Assembly (NCBI RefSeq): GCF_040869045.1
Contig: NC_090319.1
Span: 234,539,832 to 234,603,831, forward strand
DNA from: Eurosta solidaginis
Lineage: Eukaryota; Arthropoda; Insecta; Diptera; Tephritidae
Length of the DNA stretch: 64,000 nucleotides
Reading direction: 5' to 3'
A program made the position numbers and the translations under genes. Under the pieces are notes generated by a model. The model saw only the letters and a program-made list of their open reading frames with translations, was not told the DNA's origin and made no database searches. Position 1 is the first letter of the stretch. The number at the start of each line of letters is the position of its first letter. Of the stretch, positions 1 through 10,348 are shown one piece after another.

Positions 1-309
1 GCTTCCCCGACGCGATCCCATTATCGAATTCATACCCCTCGGCAATTCCTGTTTACACGCGCAAGCCTTTGACTTGCGAAATGTGGGAACTGCAACTGCA
101 GCATAAGTAGTTAGCAGTAATAGGTTAGCTAATAAGTTAATTCAGATGTTTAGTTCAGTTAATTTTGGGACGTGCAAGTGGCACGTAATAAATTGTTATT
201 AGTGAAATTGAGGTTGTTCGTGTTTTTACTTTAAATAAATTACTATCGGCGAACAGTGGGTTCGCCGCACGTTTAATTTTTTATATCTCTCAGGACACGA
301 GAGATTAAC
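1..309 (+). repeat. 5' LTR, partial
   Basis: From about position 52 the sequence matches the 3' LTR at 8721-8986 with few differences. The first 50 bases do not match the equivalent part of the 3' LTR, which carries its own tandem duplication there. The LTR ends at ATTAAC, immediately before the primer binding site. The start is cut by the window edge. Confidence 0.85.
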
Positions 310-323
310 TGGCGCCCGAGCAG
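310..323 (+). other. Primer binding site, tRNA-Lys type
   Basis: TGGCGCCCGAGCAG follows directly on the LTR end. TGGCGCCC is the standard complement of tRNA-Lys 3' ends used by gypsy-type elements and lentiviruses. The leader from 324 to about 648 shows no gene; it has A-rich repeats with the motif ATACTGTGAAAAGA at 523-575. Confidence 0.8.
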
Positions 324-648
324 TTCGGTGCAGGGTCCGCCTAAGGTGAAAATCCTTATTGTGAAAATAAAAAATAAAAAATAAAACTGTAATCCTTGAA
401 ACCAAAGGTACAAGTTTTGGAACAAATTAAAGCAATTGCACGTGAAAAAAGTGAGCTCTGATAACCAAAGAAAATATTGTGGGGACGAAATTGATTGAAG
501 CATGAAAAAACTGTGAAAATATACTGTGAAAAGACCAAATATACTGTGAAAAGAAAATATACTGCGAAAAGACCAAATACTCCAATGGAATATTGGATTT
601 TGTAAGTATAAAATTTGATCCGGAATAGCCTTTATATCTCGTTACAGA

Positions 649-1960
649 ATGAACGCGGACGAATGCCATTTTCTCTCAACTGAGAAGATTCGAGGAACGG
701 GTCAAAAGTGTAGAGTCGAAATGCAATGATGAGTCCTTACAGGGAATCAGTGAGAATCTCGAAAGGCTAGAGAGCCAGGTAGAGGAGGTTCGCAGGCAGT
801 CTGCGAACCCAGAAACGCGTCCAATGGAGGAGCCACTGATAAGTCCTCGAACGGAAGACGAGCTTAGGGAAATTTCTAAATTGCGAGATTGTGTGAAAGA
901 GCTGCAAGTGTTCGATGGATCAAGGGAACATTATTCCTCTTGGGTCCACAGCGTAAAGCAGGTTCTAAACGACTACCAGGCCGTACGGCACAAGCCGATC
1001 TTAGGGCCATTCTGAGGCACATCAGGAGCAAAATTAGGGGTGCAGCCGATGCTGCACTATTGTCGCATAACATTCTTGAGAGTGACTGGCGAAAAATCAA
1101 GGAAATTTTGTCACTACATTACGCGGATTCTAGGGATATAGAGACGTTGGATCAACAACTTACTCTCATGACGCAAGGTCGTTTCTGATTTCTATGCCCA
1201 AATAAATAACCAGTTGTCGCTTATGATCAACACTATAAATACAGATAAATACGTGCATAAATAAACCGCCCAGGCATTAACGGAAGCACACCGGCGTAGG
1301 GCACTAGATGTTTTTATTAGGGGTCTAAATGGTGATCTTCCGACTCTGTTACTTATGCAGAATCCGAAATCCTTACCCGAAGCATATTCCTCATGTCTTA
1401 ATTTTTGAACGGGGATAGAAGAAACGCTATCTATAGCCCTCCACAAGCACTAAACAGAAGTGGCCCAATGTTCGGCGACACATATCAACCTTCGGCGCTG
1501 CGTTATTTTGCTAGGGGTCACAGAGATTTAACTGACCCATTTCACAATCCGGCACGAAATCAATCGGGATAGAATAAAGGAGCACAGGTAAACAGAGGAT
1601 ACGCAGGAAGAACCACAAATCAGGGGGGTTCGAATTCCTCCTACACATCTTCAGGGCAAACTAGGGGCAAAACCCATCGACACAAAGCTGGCGCAATAAC
1701 AATACGTCAGGAGCTGAGAGAAGAGATGCCAATCAATCTTCCCAAACCCGACAGAGTTTTAGTCCAAAGTTCCCAAGATATGATGGCCTGAAGAGAGGTT
1801 CACCTTCCACGGGATTCTCAAACCAAAGCGGTAGCAAACAACAAAAGCTATTTCATTTAGTTCCAGTGGATGAGGAGGTGGAAGAAAATACCTCCAACGA
1901 AATAAATAACGAATATGATCAAGTAAATTTTACAGTAACAGCCTCGTGTCCGGCGTACCA
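649..1960 (+). pseudogene. gag: gag pseudogene of the errantivirus-like element
   Basis: Gag would form the capsid that packages element RNA in the cytoplasm. The first ATG is at 649. Readable blocks switch frame: 824-1015 (with FDGSREHYSSWVHSV, a typical errantiviral Gag block), 889-1188, and 1270-1405, which reads RALDVFIRGLNGDLPTLL and NPKSLPEAY, both familiar Gag capsid blocks of this group. Downstream to 1960 the sequence is Asn/Ser/Gln-rich, as in Gag C-termini. At least two frameshifts and several stops make it non-functional. Confidence 0.75.
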
Positions 1961-1974
1961 TTTCTAGAATATGA

Positions 1975-2330
1975 TACACGGGATCAGGGCACTTAAGGTT
2001 TTTAGTGGACACGGGAGCCAACAAAAACTACATTAGCGAACGCGTCGCCCGTAACACAAGGCCAGTGGATAAACCATTCAATGTCATCTCCGCGGGAGGG
2101 AAAATTGTGGTAGACAGGAAAATTTGTGGACATTTTTTTAATTTTGTAGGCAAGGACCAGCCTGCTACATTTTTTGTTCTCTCTGGACTCACATCATTCC
2201 ACGGAATTATAGGCGACGACACTCCTACGGAAATCAAAGTCGTAATAGATAGGGAATTAAACCTCCTTATACTAAAGCCTGACATATTGCTCCCCCTTAA
2301 GCGAAAGGAAGCACAGAATGTCAATAGTAT
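1975..2330 (+). pseudogene. pol: pol: retroviral-type aspartic protease
   Basis: The catalytic triplet DTGA lies at 2008-2019 (VDTGANKNYI), followed by FHGIIGDD and LLPLKR, as in errantiviral proteases that cleave the Gag-Pol precursor. The open frame runs 2005-2661 and continues into the start of reverse transcriptase without a break, so protease and RT are in one frame here. The D-T-G-A active site is intact, but the surrounding polyprotein is broken both upstream and downstream. Confidence 0.8.
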
Positions 2331-3160
2331 CGATGCAAACATCCCTCTCGATCCTTATATCACTGACACTACAAGAAAGCATCTCAACCACATATTGAAT
2401 AGATGCGAAAATTTGTTTGGTCCAGTTGATCGGTGTACAGAAATCGCTACCAACGTACAGGCAGAAATAAGGACCAACACAGAAACAACCATTTACACGA
2501 AAAGTTACCCCTACCCCGTTAACAGGCGCGGCGAAGTCGAGAGGCAAATTCAAGAACTCCTTTCAGAAGGCATTATTCGTCCTTCAAAAAGGCCATATAA
2601 CTCTCCCATATGGATTGTCCCAAAAAATCTGGCTCAGATGGGGGAAAAAAATATCGCATGATGATCGATTTCAAAAGGCTGAACGCCGTAACCATCCCTC
2701 ATACATATCCGATTCCTGATATCAACGGCACTATCGCTAGCCTTGGTAATGCCAAATATTTTACCACACTAGATTTAACTTCAGGATTCCACCAAATCCC
2801 AATTAAGGAGCGTGACATTCCGAAAACTGCGTTTTCCACTACGAATGGCAAGTATGAATTTTTGCGGCTTCCTTTGGGCTTAAAAATGCACCCTCGATCT
2901 TCCAACGGATTATCGACGATGTCCTCAAGGAATTCATAGGTCGTGTGTGCTTCGTATATATCGACGATATAATAATTTTTAGCAAGGACGAGGCCACCCA
3001 CTTAAAGGACATCGAAACAATCCCCTCCAGACTCCTAGCCGCAGGGCTCAAAGTTAACCTTAAAAAAACGCAATTTCTGGAAAAAAGTGTATAATTCTTA
3101 GGCTACATCGTAACCCCCGAAGGAATATTACCAGATCCTAAAAAAATAAATTCAATTAAA
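2331..3160 (+). pseudogene. pol: pol: reverse transcriptase
   Basis: Blocks in order: EGIIRPSKRPYNSPIWIVPK (2565-2627), a frameshift, MIDFKRLNAVTIPHTYPIP (from 2661), TLDLTSGFHQIPI (2767-2805), and, after another frameshift, FVYIDDIIIFSK with the catalytic Y-I-D-D at 2957-2968. These are the RT motifs of Ty3/gypsy elements. The segment holds at least two frameshifts (near 2630 and 2890) and an in-frame stop (3091-3093), so no active enzyme can be made. The catalytic aspartates themselves are still encoded. Confidence 0.88.
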
Positions 3161-3730
3161 AACCGTTTGCCACCTTCAAATTTGAAAGAGCTTAAAAGTT
3201 TCCTGGGATTAACATCCTATTACAGAAAGTTTCTCCGCGACTATGCGAAAATCGCGAAACTACTTACCAACCTTACGAGGGGAGAGCATGGACAAGTCAA
3301 GGCAACCCAATCCAAGAAAGTACCAATAACACTGAATAAAGACGCCCTTAGGGCATTCGAGAACCTTAAGGAAGTGTTAACAACTTCGGAAGTCCTAACG
3401 TTTCCCAATAGCGTTTATCTCGAGAAGCCTTACGACCACAGATGAAGGATATGCGACGAATGAAAAGGAGATGCTCGCCATAGTCTGGGCGCTAGATAAA
3501 CTTCGAAACTATTTATATGGTGCAAAGAAAATACGTATATTCACTGATCACCAACCGTTAACTTTCTCCCTCAGCAATAGAAATTACAACACTAAACTTA
3601 AGCGTTGGAAATCCCGAATCGAGGAATACAATTATGAGCTTATCTACAAACCTGGAAAGTCAAATGTCGCGGCTGATGCCCTTTCTCGGCTCAAAACACA
3701 AGTAAATAAATTGACGGATCTATCCTGCCT
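3161..3730 (+). pseudogene. pol: pol: RT thumb and RNase H with internal deletion
   Basis: The thumb/connection part reads ELKSFLGLTSYYRKF (about 3187-3231). The RNase H part reads EMLAIVWALDKLRNYLYG and FTDHQPLTF, then SNVAADALSR, all standard for gypsy elements that remove RNA from RNA:DNA hybrids. Between EKPYDHR (ending 3445) and EGYATNEKEML the first catalytic block, normally a DAS-type aspartate with about 40 following residues, is missing. This looks like an internal deletion at about 3440-3450 together with a frame change. Confidence 0.82.
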
Positions 3731-3739
3731 GCATCCGAA

Positions 3740-4900
3740 GTCGCTAGCCAAGCCGCAACTATGGCATCAGATCCTGACGCTGCAAGTGTGGGCCAATCTA
3801 CGTGCGAGGCGGCTCATAGCGCGGAACAAGACAATACAGATTTAATTCCATTCGTCGAAGCACCAGTAAATGTCTTCAGGAATCAAATAATATTTGGAAG
3901 AGGGCTTCAGATCTACGAAGAACCACATCCTGGACATTCACGTCACTATGTAGGGATAGAGAACGCTTCTGAAGAAAAACTAACCACAATACTAAAAGAA
4001 AAACTGAACCCAAATGTAGTAAATGGTATCAAAATTCAAGAAAATTCATTGGGTTTACTTCAGAAGGTATATTTAGAACATTTCACCAATTATAAAATTC
4101 GTATAGCGCAGACGGTCGTGAAGGACTTGACAAATCCAGATACGGTATGTGAGGTCATAATGAAAGAGCACAAAAGAGCTCACCGCAATGCTAGCGAGAA
4201 CAGGAAGCAAATTTTAGAGCATTAATACTTCCCAAAAATGAGCAGCCAGATTAGGAAATATGTACTGGTTTGTGAAACCTGCAAACTTAGTAAGTACGAT
4301 AGGCATCCTACTAGGCCAGAATTGTAAATTATACGAATCCCCTCACGACCATGTGAAATCCTTCATATAGATATTTTTGAGATTCAAGGAGAAAAATTTT
4401 TAAGTTCTCTTGATAAATTTTCGAAATTTGCAAAGCTTTTCCATATTAAAAACAAAGGAACCCTGCACCTTAAACAAAAAATAGTGAAACTTCTCCACTA
4501 TTTTACAACCCAAAAAATTTTAGTTACGGATAACGAACGAGGATTATTTACCCCAGTAAGACGGAATTTATTAGAATCTTTAGGAATTCAGCCTTACCGC
4601 ATTCCTTCTCAGATGAGCGAGGCTAATGGCCATATCTAGAGATTTCACTCTACATTATTAGAGATTTACAGATGCCTAAAGGCGGAAAATACAGATCTTA
4701 GGACCAAAGAACTCGTTAGTATATCCGTAGATCATTATAATAATTCAGTACACTCGGTCACAACCAAGAAATCATGCGAAATATTCTTCAATCGATCAGA
4801 AGCCTCTAACTACGAAGAACTCCTTGACAAGAGCAGAAATATGAATAGGTACAAAACACTCTTTAAAGAAAAACAAATAGCACAAATAAAAGGACATAAT
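3740..4900 (+). pseudogene. pol: pol: integrase, N-terminal and core domains
   Basis: The open block 3761-4225 carries the His pair of the HHCC zinc domain (KEHKRAHRN); the cysteines follow as CETCK at about 4276-4290. The core D,D,E motif is visible: LHIDIF (first Asp), TDNERGLF (second Asp) and then EANGHI followed by a stop codon TAG where the catalytic Glu of the N-G-x-x-E-R-F-H pattern should be (about 4635-4640). Further downstream the frame stays open to the SINE at 4909. The stop at the active-site position and others upstream mark it as dead. Confidence 0.82.
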
Positions 4901-4908
4901 AAAGAAGG

Positions 4909-5265
4909 CCACCGTGGTGTGATGGTAGCGTGCTCCGCCTATCACACCGTATGCCCTGGGTTCAACTCCCGGGCAAAGCAACATCAAAATTTTAGAAATA
5001 AGATTTTTCAATTAGAAGAAAATTTTTCTAAGCGGGGTCGCCCCTCGGCAGTGTCTGGCAAGCGCTCCGATTGTATTTCTGCCATGAAAAGCTCTCAGTG
5101 AAAACTCATCTGCCTTGCAGATGCCGTTCGGAGTCGGCATAAAACATGTAGGTCCCGTCCGGCCAATTTGTAGGGAAAAATCAAGAGGAGCAAGACGCAA
5201 ATTGGAAGAGAAGCTCGGCCTTAGATCTCTTCGGAGGTTATCGCGCCTTACATTTATTTTATTTT
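4909..5265 (+). mobile_element. tRNA-derived SINE, copy 1
   Basis: The 12-bp direct repeat TAATAAAGAAGG at 4897-4908 and 5266-5277 is a perfect target-site duplication. The head (4909-4985) resembles a tRNA: GTGATGGTAGCGTGC fits a pol III A box and GGTTCAACTCCC a B box. The body to 5265 is nearly identical to the minus-strand copy at 30263-30621. The tail is T/A-rich without a long poly-A. It interrupts the integrase C-terminal region of the host retroelement and has no coding capacity. Confidence 0.9.
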
Positions 5266-5277
5266 TAATAAAGAAGG

Positions 5278-5440
5278 ATACCACCAAAGTATTATAAGGA
5301 AAACGACGTTATATACGTCAAAGACAAGCAAATTAATGGAAAACAGAGCCCAATTTATAAAAAAGAAATTGTCAGCAAGGATAATAAGGTTTCTGTTACC
5401 ACACTTAGTGGAAAAAATTCATTAAAAACGTAAAACTCAA
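5278..5440 (+). pseudogene. pol: pol: integrase C-terminal tail after the SINE
   Basis: After the target duplication the pol frame resumes as DVIYVKDKQINGKQSPIYK (about 5306-5360) and KNSLKT, a basic tail typical of errantiviral integrase C-termini that contact DNA. Removing the SINE and one target copy would rejoin it to the sequence before 4909, which shows the SINE is the younger insertion. From 5440 to 5690 I see no gene, only A-rich sequence. Confidence 0.6.
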
Positions 5441-5689
5441 AAAAGAGCCTACTTCCACGCAGAGCAACAACAAAAAACAAAAAACAGAAAAACCAAATAA
5501 AGCAATCTGGGGCTAAGGGGGAGTTTATCTTACAAGAGCGGGCTTGTAAGTGGGACAAATTGTGCCTTAGTAGCGGGCGGCGCTATCGAATTTGACAAAT
5601 GACTACGCTGCCTTCAAAACGGATCACACGATCCCCCATAGCTGGTTCGACTCATGTTAACACTTCTAGTCACCACCAAAATGAAAAAA

Positions 5690-6235
5690 CGAATATATTT
5701 CGCCTAATCCGTAAAATATCGAACAAATGAAGCTTATGCGCCTAATACGCTAAGCAATTATATTAAATATTTTACGCCTAATCCGCAAAACTATACGAAA
5801 AATTAAGCTTATGCGCCTAATCCGCTAAGCAAAATTAAAAGAAAAAATTAAGCTAATGCGCCTAATCCGCTAAGCAGTTATATTAAATATTTTGAGCCTA
5901 ATCCACAAAACTATACGAACAATTAAGCTTACGCGCCTAATCCGCTAAGCAATATTAAAAGAAAAAATTAAGCTTATGCGCCTAATCCGCTAAGCAAAAT
6001 TAAAAGAAAAAATTAAGTCTATGCGCCTAATCCGCTAAGCAGTTATATTAAATATTTTGAGCCTAATTCGCAAAACTATACGAAAAATTAAGCTTATGCG
6101 CCTAATCCGCTAAGCAATATTAAAAGAAAAATTTAAGCTTATGCGCCTAATCCGCTAAGCAAAATTAAAAGCAAAAATTAAGCTTATACGCCTAATCCGC
6201 TAAGCAGTTATATTAAATATTTTGCGCCTACGAAT
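5690..6235 (+). repeat. Minisatellite between pol and env
   Basis: About a dozen degenerate units carry the core GCGCCTAATCCGCTAAGCA followed by one of two spacers, AATATTAAAAGAAAAAATTAAGCTTAT or GTTATATTAAATATTTTGAGCCTAAT. They are ordered so that a higher-order unit of roughly 140-150 bp recurs. Non-coding. It lies between the end of pol and the env-like region. Confidence 0.88.
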
Positions 6236-6537
6236 TATTCTACACATTAGTAAAGCAAAAAATTATAGCAGCCTTGTGAATCCTGCACATTACGAAAATA
6301 TTACACGGTAACAAAAGAAAGGAAGTAGCTACTCGTCCAAAATGTGTATCTTTTTTATCTTTCAGAATGAACTGACAGAAAAAAAAAATATATTTTGTAA
6401 ACCCCCTACTAACAAATTTAACTATCTAAAATTACGAGTACAAAAACCTAGTCTTAACACACTTAAATAGTCAATAAGTAATAGAAACATTTTTTTGTTA
6501 ACGCAATAACAATAACCTACATTCATAGATATAACAT
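6236..6537 (+). other. Non-coding stretch before env
   Basis: A/T-rich sequence without an open frame. In errantiviruses the env mRNA is spliced with its acceptor around here; TTTTTTATCTTTCAG at 6352-6365 is a plausible acceptor, but nothing else supports it. Confidence 0.3.
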
Positions 6538-8126
6538 TTGGCGTTGCAGATTCCCACTGCTGGCATCGGCCTTCAGCGGACTCCATATTTTCAATTCCAA
6601 GGCACCAATCGTAACGATCCAGGATGGAAATGGGTGGATCATCGGTGGGTCATTAAGCAGGTACACGTCGTCAACCTCCAACAATATGTCACAGTTCTGA
6701 TGCAAATGCAAAACCTTACAGGTCGACTAATGAAACGACCCAATGACCAACTCTTAGCGCAGCTGTACATTAACCAAACATTGGGGCGACTCGAAGAGAA
6801 GCAAAACGAGAATAATCCGATCTACTGACTGGATAGGCTCAGCCTGAAAATAGCTGGTAGGATCACCTGACGCAGCCGACTGGAAGAATATCCTCAACAG
6901 TCAAAATCAGGTCATCGAAAACAATAACCACCAATACAAGTTTAATAAGAAACTATTCACAGCTACCCAAGAAATCCTGAAGAAAATCGGCAAAGTGGTG
7001 GACCGCACCAATTAGGTAGCAAAAGAAACCGAATCAGTAGAATTTGAGCAAAACGCCTTTCACAATATCCTGCTAGTTCGCGACGAAATTAATGGGATAG
7101 TGCGGGCATGCCAACTAGCAAAACACGAAATTGTCAACACCAATTTACTTGACACCGGCGAGGTCAACCAGATCCTATCGGAAATAGAAACTCTTCCATA
7201 TCAAAACGTTATCGAAGCAATCGAATATGGCGAAACATCAGTGCTCACAAACGGGACACTACTCGTCTACGTCCTCTCAATACCCAAGGTCACGGCTAGT
7301 AAATATAATCTCCTCATTACTCGCGTCGGAATCTACGAAGGAAAACAACTTGACCTACAATTCGGCAGGATGCTCGTCAATCAGAAAGAAACGTACGGAT
7401 TGGCGAAGGATTGTTTAATGATCAGCTCAACCACAGTATGTAAATCAGAATCCTTGATCAAATGGGAGGAAAGCGACCGCTTGCCACGATTACTAAAAGG
7501 AGGAGAAACTAGTTGCCAATTTAAGAGGCGGAATGACACACATATAGAATTGATAAATGAAAACACCATTTTTATTTCCAACTACCAAGGCATAATCAGG
7601 AGTAATAATGGTTCAGAGGTAATAAATGGTACATATGTCATCCAATTGAATAATGAAACAATTAGGATCGGTGACCAAGAGTTTTCCAGCAGCGAGGCGG
7701 TTACAACGCATGCATCTGTACTATCTAACGTAAAGAAGCATACCACGAAGATAAACTTGGAATATGTTCACGACATCACGATGAAGAACGTAAATTATCT
7801 GGGTATGTTAATGAAAAGATCAATTTTTCCCTCATTACAGAAGCCATTCAATCCTCGCAATACTATTAATTGCCGGCCTGCTATGGAGATGCTACACCAA
7901 AAGACTAGAACTTCCACCGGTTCAAATTCCTACACATTGGACGGGAAAAGTCAGCGTTAACAAAATTGTTAAAGGAAAATCCGCACCGGAACTATATTAC
8001 TTAGATAATAGCCTACCAGTTACAGCGATCAGGACCAACATAACATCAGAAAGCCGAAACCACTCACTGCAAAATTTTACCCCTTTACGATTTTCAACTT
8101 TTGATATACGAGACGCAGATCTTTAA
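6538..8126 (+). pseudogene. env: env-like pseudogene (baculovirus F-type fusion protein family)
   Basis: Errantiviral Env is a membrane glycoprotein related to baculovirus F proteins. The open block 6538-6828 has no ATG and gives the N-terminal part. A segment at 6830-7018 with several frame breaks carries the post-cleavage heptad-like region (SQNQVIENNN-like, NKKLFT). The block 7100-7960 has NGTLLVYVLSIPKV, a cysteine in DCLMISSTTVC and several N-glycosylation sequons (NGT, NNET). A hydrophobic segment for membrane anchoring follows, shifted out of frame in this copy but legible in the downstream duplicate at about 8196-8260. The stop TAA at 8124-8126 touches the polypurine tract. Stops and frameshifts make it non-functional. 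Confidence 0.78.
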
Positions 8127-8548
8127 AGGGGGAGGAGTTATCTTACCTGTAATCCCAATACTAACTAATGGCGCACTAATGGCGAAAAGATAAATTTTTC
8201 CTTCATTACAGAAGCCATTTCAATCCTCGCAATACTATTCTTTGCCGGCCTGCTATGGAGATGCTACACCAAAAGACTAGACCTTCCACCGGTTCAAATT
8301 CCTACATATTGGACGGGAAACGTCAGCGTTAACAAAATCTTTAAAGGAAAATCCGCACCCGAACTATATTGCCTAGATAATAGCCTACCAGTTACAGCGA
8401 TCAGAACCAACATAACATCAGAAAGCCGAAACCACTCGCTGCAAAATTTTATCCCTTCACGATTTTCAACTTTTGATCTACGAGACGCAGATCTTTAAAG
8501 TGGGAGGAGTTATCTTACCTGTAATCCCAATACTAACTAATGGCGCAC
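7809..8548 (+). repeat. 372-bp tandem duplication covering env end, polypurine tract and LTR start
   Basis: The block 7809-8176 recurs at 8177-8548 at an offset of 371-372 bases with few substitutions. Each copy holds the env C-terminal coding end, the stop codon, a polypurine tract (AAAGGGGGAGG at 8126-8136, AAAGTGGGAGG at 8498-8507) and the first about 40 bases of an LTR (AGTTATCTTACCTG). The element thus has two potential plus-strand priming sites. Confidence 0.9.
8497..8507 (+). other. Polypurine tract next to the 3' LTR
   Basis: AAAGTGGGAGG directly precedes AGTTAT, the LTR start. It would prime plus-strand DNA synthesis. An almost identical tract lies 372 bases upstream within the duplication. 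Confidence 0.75.
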
Positions 8549-8986
8549 CCTTTACTCACGTTGCCAGGCATGTGATCATATTGTTCCAATTACTAACTTC
8601 GCTGGCGCAGCACACGCGCAACCAATGATCAGGTCAGATATCGAAATTATTGAAATCATGGGAATTGCAATATAAGCAAAGTATCGAAAATATTGAAATC
8701 ATGGGAATTGCAATATAAGCAATTCCTGTCTACACGCGCAAGCCTTCGACTTGCCAAATGTAGGAACTGCAACCGCAGCATAAGTAGTTAGCAGTAATAG
8801 GTAAGCTAATAAGTTAATTCAGATGTTTAGTTCAGTTAATTTTGGGACGTGCAAGTGGCACGTAATAAATTGTTATTAGTGAAATTGAAGTTGTTCGTGT
8901 TTTTACTTTTAATAAATCACTATCGGCGAACAGTGGGGTCGCCGCACCTTTAAGTTTTTATATCTCTCAGGACACGAGAGATTAAT
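8508..8986 (+). repeat. 3' LTR of the errantivirus-like element
   Basis: About 479 bp from AGTTAT to ATTAAT. The right half matches the 5' LTR. A 43-bp tandem duplication (8640-8682 and 8683-8722, core TTGAAATCATGGGAATTGCA) is in this LTR and absent from the visible 5' LTR. Immediately downstream the BEL pol frame is open from 8987. Confidence 0.88.
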
Positions 8987-9700
8987 TTATATGATAATGT
9001 ATTAGAAGAATACATCACCCTCGATCATATGGAAGAAACGGGTCCCTATGAAAAATTCAACGAAGGCAAATGCGCCTCGTTTTATCTCCCCCATCATGCG
9101 GTTATAAAAACCGAGAAAAAAACAACGAAGGTAATGGTCGTATTTAAGGCCTCTAAAAAATCGGCATCAGGATATTCTCTTAATGATGTTCTCTACACCG
9201 GCCTACCCTCCAACCGGTCCTGATACTCCTTATTCTCAAATGGAGGACATACCAGTTTGTTTTTAACGGAGATGCAGAAAAAATATATCGTCAAATCATA
9301 ATGCACGAAGACGACAGTGACTATCTGAGGATCGTCTTTCGCTCGTCTCCGAGCGACCCCATAAAAGACTATCGTCTGAAAACAATCACATTTGGTGTGA
9401 ACTGTGCCCCCTACCTCGCCATACGTACCCTTCACCAACTGGCCAAAGATGTAGAATAAACTTTTCCCAAAGCTGTCCCTGTCTTGACCAAAGAAACATA
9501 TGTAGGTGACATTCTCTCTGGTAGCCGTGATACTCTCTCTCTGAAGTCATCCAAGCGCTCGGTTCAGCAGGATTCCCATTACGAAAAATAACGGGCAAGC
9601 TCTATAGTATTCTGAACGATATCGACAAAGAGGACTTGCTCGACACAAATCTCGACTACTAGGACAAAGCATCTGATCCTCTCCCCTGTCGCTAAACTTT
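8987..9700 (+). pseudogene. pol: BEL/Pao pol: reverse transcriptase fragment
   Basis: The frame is open from the junction: LDHMEETGPYEKF, FYLPHHAVIK, VVFKASKKSASGYSLNDVL (to 9223), then in another frame FNGDAEKIYRQI, YLRIVFR, ITFGVNCAPYLAIRTLHQLA (9249-9459). These are the RT blocks of BEL/Pao elements. The metal-binding motif, normally Y-V-D-D, is TYVGDILSG at about 9495-9520, so one catalytic Asp has become Gly. Two or more frameshifts follow, and about 100 residues expected before the RNase H domain appear to be deleted near 9670. Confidence 0.85.
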
Positions 9701-10348
9701 TTGACCCGGCAGGATGGCTTACGCCGATAATGATTCAGGAATTCTCCTCCAACAGTTGTGGATAGACGGAACCGATTGGGACGAGGAAGTTGAACCCCTC
9801 TATCTCATAAAGTGGTCTCAATTCACGAAAAATGTGTGCGGTATCTCGAACATTAAGAAAGCCCGATGGGTCAACTATAACCCCAACCAGCAAGTAGAAC
9901 TGCATGGATTCTGTGACGCATCGGAAAAGGCATACTGCACCAATATATATGTTAGGACCACTCACGATACCAGTACCTCCTCTCATCTCTTGGTTTCCAA
10001 GGGTAAAGTTGCACCCCTTCGAACTTCCAGCCTGCCAAGGCTACAACTATGCGCGGCTCTTCTTTTGGCACGTATAGTCGCTGTCGTCCAGTCAAACCTC
10101 AATCTCTCTATTACAAAAGTAACACTGTGGTCTGGCTCGAAAATAGTTCTAGCATGGCTGGAAAACCTCCCCATAATTGTCAGACCTTTGTCTCTAACCG
10201 CACCGCTGAATTAATGGATCTCGTCGGAAATGTGGAAATGCGGAACATGCCGCCACTCGCGACAACCCAGTGGACATGGGCACTAGAGGATGTAAATCCA
10301 TTGACTTGGTTAGTTATCCGTTATGCTGGAATGGCCCTGAGTGGCTGA
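9701..10348 (+). pseudogene. pol: BEL/Pao pol: connection and RNase H domain
   Basis: The open block 9714-10214 (preceded by [12 protein letters not shown] sequence) reads [19 protein letters not shown], then [44 protein letters not shown] and [21 protein letters not shown] contains the first RNase H aspartate; the SLPRL(E/Q)L position is Gln here where Glu is usual, and the WSDS-type Asp has become Gly (WSGS). Both changes would damage the active site. A frameshift near 10170 separates the remaining part. Confidence 0.85.

Larger units (their letters stand above)
1..8986 (+). mobile_element. Errantivirus-like Ty3/gypsy LTR retrotransposon, decayed
   Basis: Both LTRs share a long near-identical block (about 52-308 and 8721-8985) ending in GGACACGAGAGATTAA. 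The order is LTR, tRNA-Lys-type primer site, gag, protease, reverse transcriptase, RNase H, integrase, env-like region, polypurine tract, LTR, which is the order of errantiviruses of the gypsy/17.6 type. The left end of the 5' LTR lies outside the window. All three genes carry stops and frameshifts, and a SINE sits inside the integrase C-terminal part. The 3' end abuts BEL pol sequence in open frame, so this element inserted into a BEL element. It is a dead copy; the family is secure, the exact lineage is not. Confidence 0.9.

Noticed and set aside
4909..4985. tRNA gene
   Set aside because: A and B boxes are present but the sequence cannot fold into a full cloverleaf with a clear anticodon arm, it is the head of a SINE with target duplications, and two other copies exist.
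5690..6235. CRISPR-like array
   Set aside because: Spacers are only two sequence types and units are degenerate; the context is a eukaryotic retroelement.
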